From Bacillus sp. EB600 (lineage in GTDB: Bacteria > Bacillota > Bacilli > Bacillales > Cytobacillaceae), in contig NZ_JAEVLT010000015.1 in the NCBI RefSeq assembly GCF_024494385.1, positions 1 to 64,000 of the forward strand: DNA of 64,000 bases, in the 5' to 3' direction. A program made the position numbers and the translations under genes. Positions 62,759-64,000 of this stretch are shown one piece after another (position 1 is the first letter of the stretch; every line of letters starts with the position of its first letter). Below the pieces are notes generated by a model. That model made no database searches and had not been told where the DNA came from. It saw nothing but the letters and a program-made list of their open reading frames with translations.

Positions 62759-64000
62759 CTATTTGTGGGTGTGAGTATAGTTTCCTTTAACTATTTGCCT
62801 CTTTATATAGGAAGTCTTATCTTCAGAAATAAAACGACTATTTGAAAGGAGGCTCTTATCCTTTAGCTTAACCTGCAAGTGCTGCAGAATCTTTATTAAA
62901 CCTTCTCTGCGTATTTCATCAATGTTAAATTTTATACCATATTGAAGAATATCATCATCTACTTCACCTGACCATACAATATGGCCATTAATTTGGAAGT
63001 TGCCTAAGAAAATTTCGGTTGTAAATCGAAGAATGATATCCTCTTTTTTTGGTAACTTTATAGTTGATAGAAAACATAATCCCCCTGGTCCTATATTATC
63101 AATTAATACTTTTGTACTTCCAATATTTAAGGTTTTTGTTCCAATTCGTTCAATTGTCATATCAGCTTCTAAAGGATATTCTAGATGTACACGAAAATAT
63201 TCTCTTTTATTTAGGTAAGGATGATTTATTTTACTTTCCGGAACCCATTTCCCTTGTTTTAGCAGCTGGACGAATTTATGTTCCTCGATTGGCCTGCTAA
63301 ATAAATATCCCTGGATTTCTTCACAAGCTAGTTTTTTTAACACTTCAATCTGTTCTGCTGTTTCAACCCCTTCTGCTACAACTGATTTCTTTAACTTTTT
63401 GCAAAGCGCGATGACGGCTGCAACAATTTCATAACTAGCATTTTTTTTCTGCATTTCCTTTATCAGACTTCTATCAATTTTGATGGTATCACATGGAAAT
63501 TTCCACAAATAATTGATAGCCGAATAGCCTGTCCCAAAGTCATCGAGTGCAAGGGAAATTCCTAACTTCTTTATTTGCGATAACACTTTTAATGCTTGTT
63601 CTTCTTTATCAATGATCACTCTTTCAGTGATTTCAAACTCAATCCACTTTGAATCGAGATTTTCCTTCTTTAATACGGAAGAAACCATCTCGATAAAATT
63701 AGACTGAAGTAGCTCTAACGCTGATAAATTAATTGATACTTTTTTAATAGCTACCCCTTCCATTTGCCATTTTTTCAATTGCTGACAAACCTTTTGAAAC
63801 ATCCATGCACCGATCGGAACAATTAAGCCTGATTCTTCTGCCATAGAGATAAATTCATCTGGTGAAACCAAACCCCATCGTGGATGATTCCAACGAATCA
63901 GTGCTTCTGCTCCCGTAATATCATTATTCTTTGGATCAAAACGGGGCTGAAAGTAAATACTGTACTCATCATTTAGTAACGCTTGTTTTGAATCATTTCT
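62759..64000 (-). CDS. EAL-PilZ c-di-GMP protein (N-terminus beyond the window)
   Basis: Open at the right edge; 413 codons visible. EAL phosphodiesterase domain: EALIRWNHPRWGLVSPDEFI, INLSALEL, FEITERVIID, DDFGTGYSAINYL, KIDRSLI, AEGVETAEQ, GYLFSRPI. All catalytic acidic residues look present, so c-di-GMP hydrolysis is likely. It is followed by a PilZ domain (REYFRVHLEYPLEADM, then IDNIGPGGLCF; the usual DxSxxG Ser is replaced). An N-terminal PAS and/or GGDEF region probably precedes but cannot be seen. Confidence 0.9.
   Translation of the reverse strand, partial: RNDSKQALLNDEYSIYFQPRFDPKNNDITGAEALIRWNHPRWGLVSPDEFISMAEESGLIVPIGAWMFQKVCQQLKKWQMEGVAIKKVSINLSALELLQSNFIEMVSSVLKKENLDSKWIEFEITERVIIDKEEQALKVLSQIKKLGISLALDDFGTGYSAINYLWKFPCDTIKIDRSLIKEMQKKNASYEIVAAVIALCKKLKKSVVAEGVETAEQIEVLKKLACEEIQGYLFSRPIEEHKFVQLLKQGKWVPESKINHPYLNKREYFRVHLEYPLEADMTIERIGTKTLNIGSTKVLIDNIGPGGLCFLSTIKLPKKEDIILRFTTEIFLGNFQINGHIVWSGEVDDDILQYGIKFNIDEIRREGLIKILQHLQVKLKDKSLLSNSRFISEDKTSYIKRQIVKGNYTHTHK

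Overview
The window is a chromosomal segment of a low-GC, endospore-forming Bacillaceae (Bacillus sensu lato; Neobacillus or a close relative is my inference). It carries an alpha/beta-type small acid-soluble spore protein, a PrsA foldase, an SscA-like tiny spore protein, YhaL, YheC/YheD-family coat proteins and the Hpr/ScoC regulator. Most genes follow the Bacillus subtilis hemEHY-hmoB-hit-ecs-trpP-hpr-prsA-yhaLMNO-yhaPQR-yhaX-yheA-yheCD-sspB-yheG order (recalled from B. subtilis), read in the opposite direction. Gene names resting partly on that synteny are marked.

Layout. 1-1150: a 22-copy 52-bp tandem repeat array. 1180-4843: haem genes hemE-hemH-hemY on the minus strand. 5202-11984: a urea transporter and a complete urease operon (ureA-B-C-E-F-G-D-H) lying between hemE and hmoB. 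12387-21094: hmoB, hit, ecsABC, trpP with a TRAP-type leader, hpr, yhaI, small spore and membrane genes, prsA, yhaL. 21219-26447: yhaO-yhaN-yhaM (Mre11/Rad50-like pair plus exoribonuclease). 26632-27778: a scar of decayed genes (yhaP and yhaQ fragments and an RlmI-like methyltransferase fragment with an in-place inversion). 27902-30516: yhzD, yhaR, yhaX, yheA. 30702-35742: four tandem YheC/YheD-type ATP-grasp genes. 35751-39733: nested dispersed repeats, small genes, a PucR-type regulator, sspB, yheG, an XRE regulator. 39842-42243: Fur-controlled feoA-feoB-FeoB-associated Cys-rich protein. 42565-51767: a histidine kinase, an acetyltransferase, two CNNM/CorC Mg-type transporters flanking a MerR regulator, and small conserved proteins. 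51867-54744: ycgR-ycgQ and an e(P4)-type phosphatase. 54951-58914: a TPP riboswitch followed by tenI-thiO-thiS-thiG-thiF. 58960-60840: an FTR1 iron permease operon with Fur sites. 60963-64000: a possible Fur-controlled short RNA, a small ORF, a KinB-like kinase without the usual phospho-acceptor His, and a truncated EAL-PilZ protein.

Functional themes are tetrapyrrole synthesis and haem turnover, iron import (Feo, FTR1) under Fur, urea use with nickel supply, thiazole synthesis under TPP control, sporulation, and c-di-GMP signalling. The observations most worth following are: a hairpin placed between a strong Shine-Dalgarno and the start codon in both CNNM paralogues; a repeat element inserted inside another repeat element; the four-gene ATP-grasp cluster; the divergent Fur-controlled promoters with a short terminated transcript; and the histidine kinase lacking its His. 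No rRNA, tRNA, CRISPR array, transposase or prophage gene was seen.
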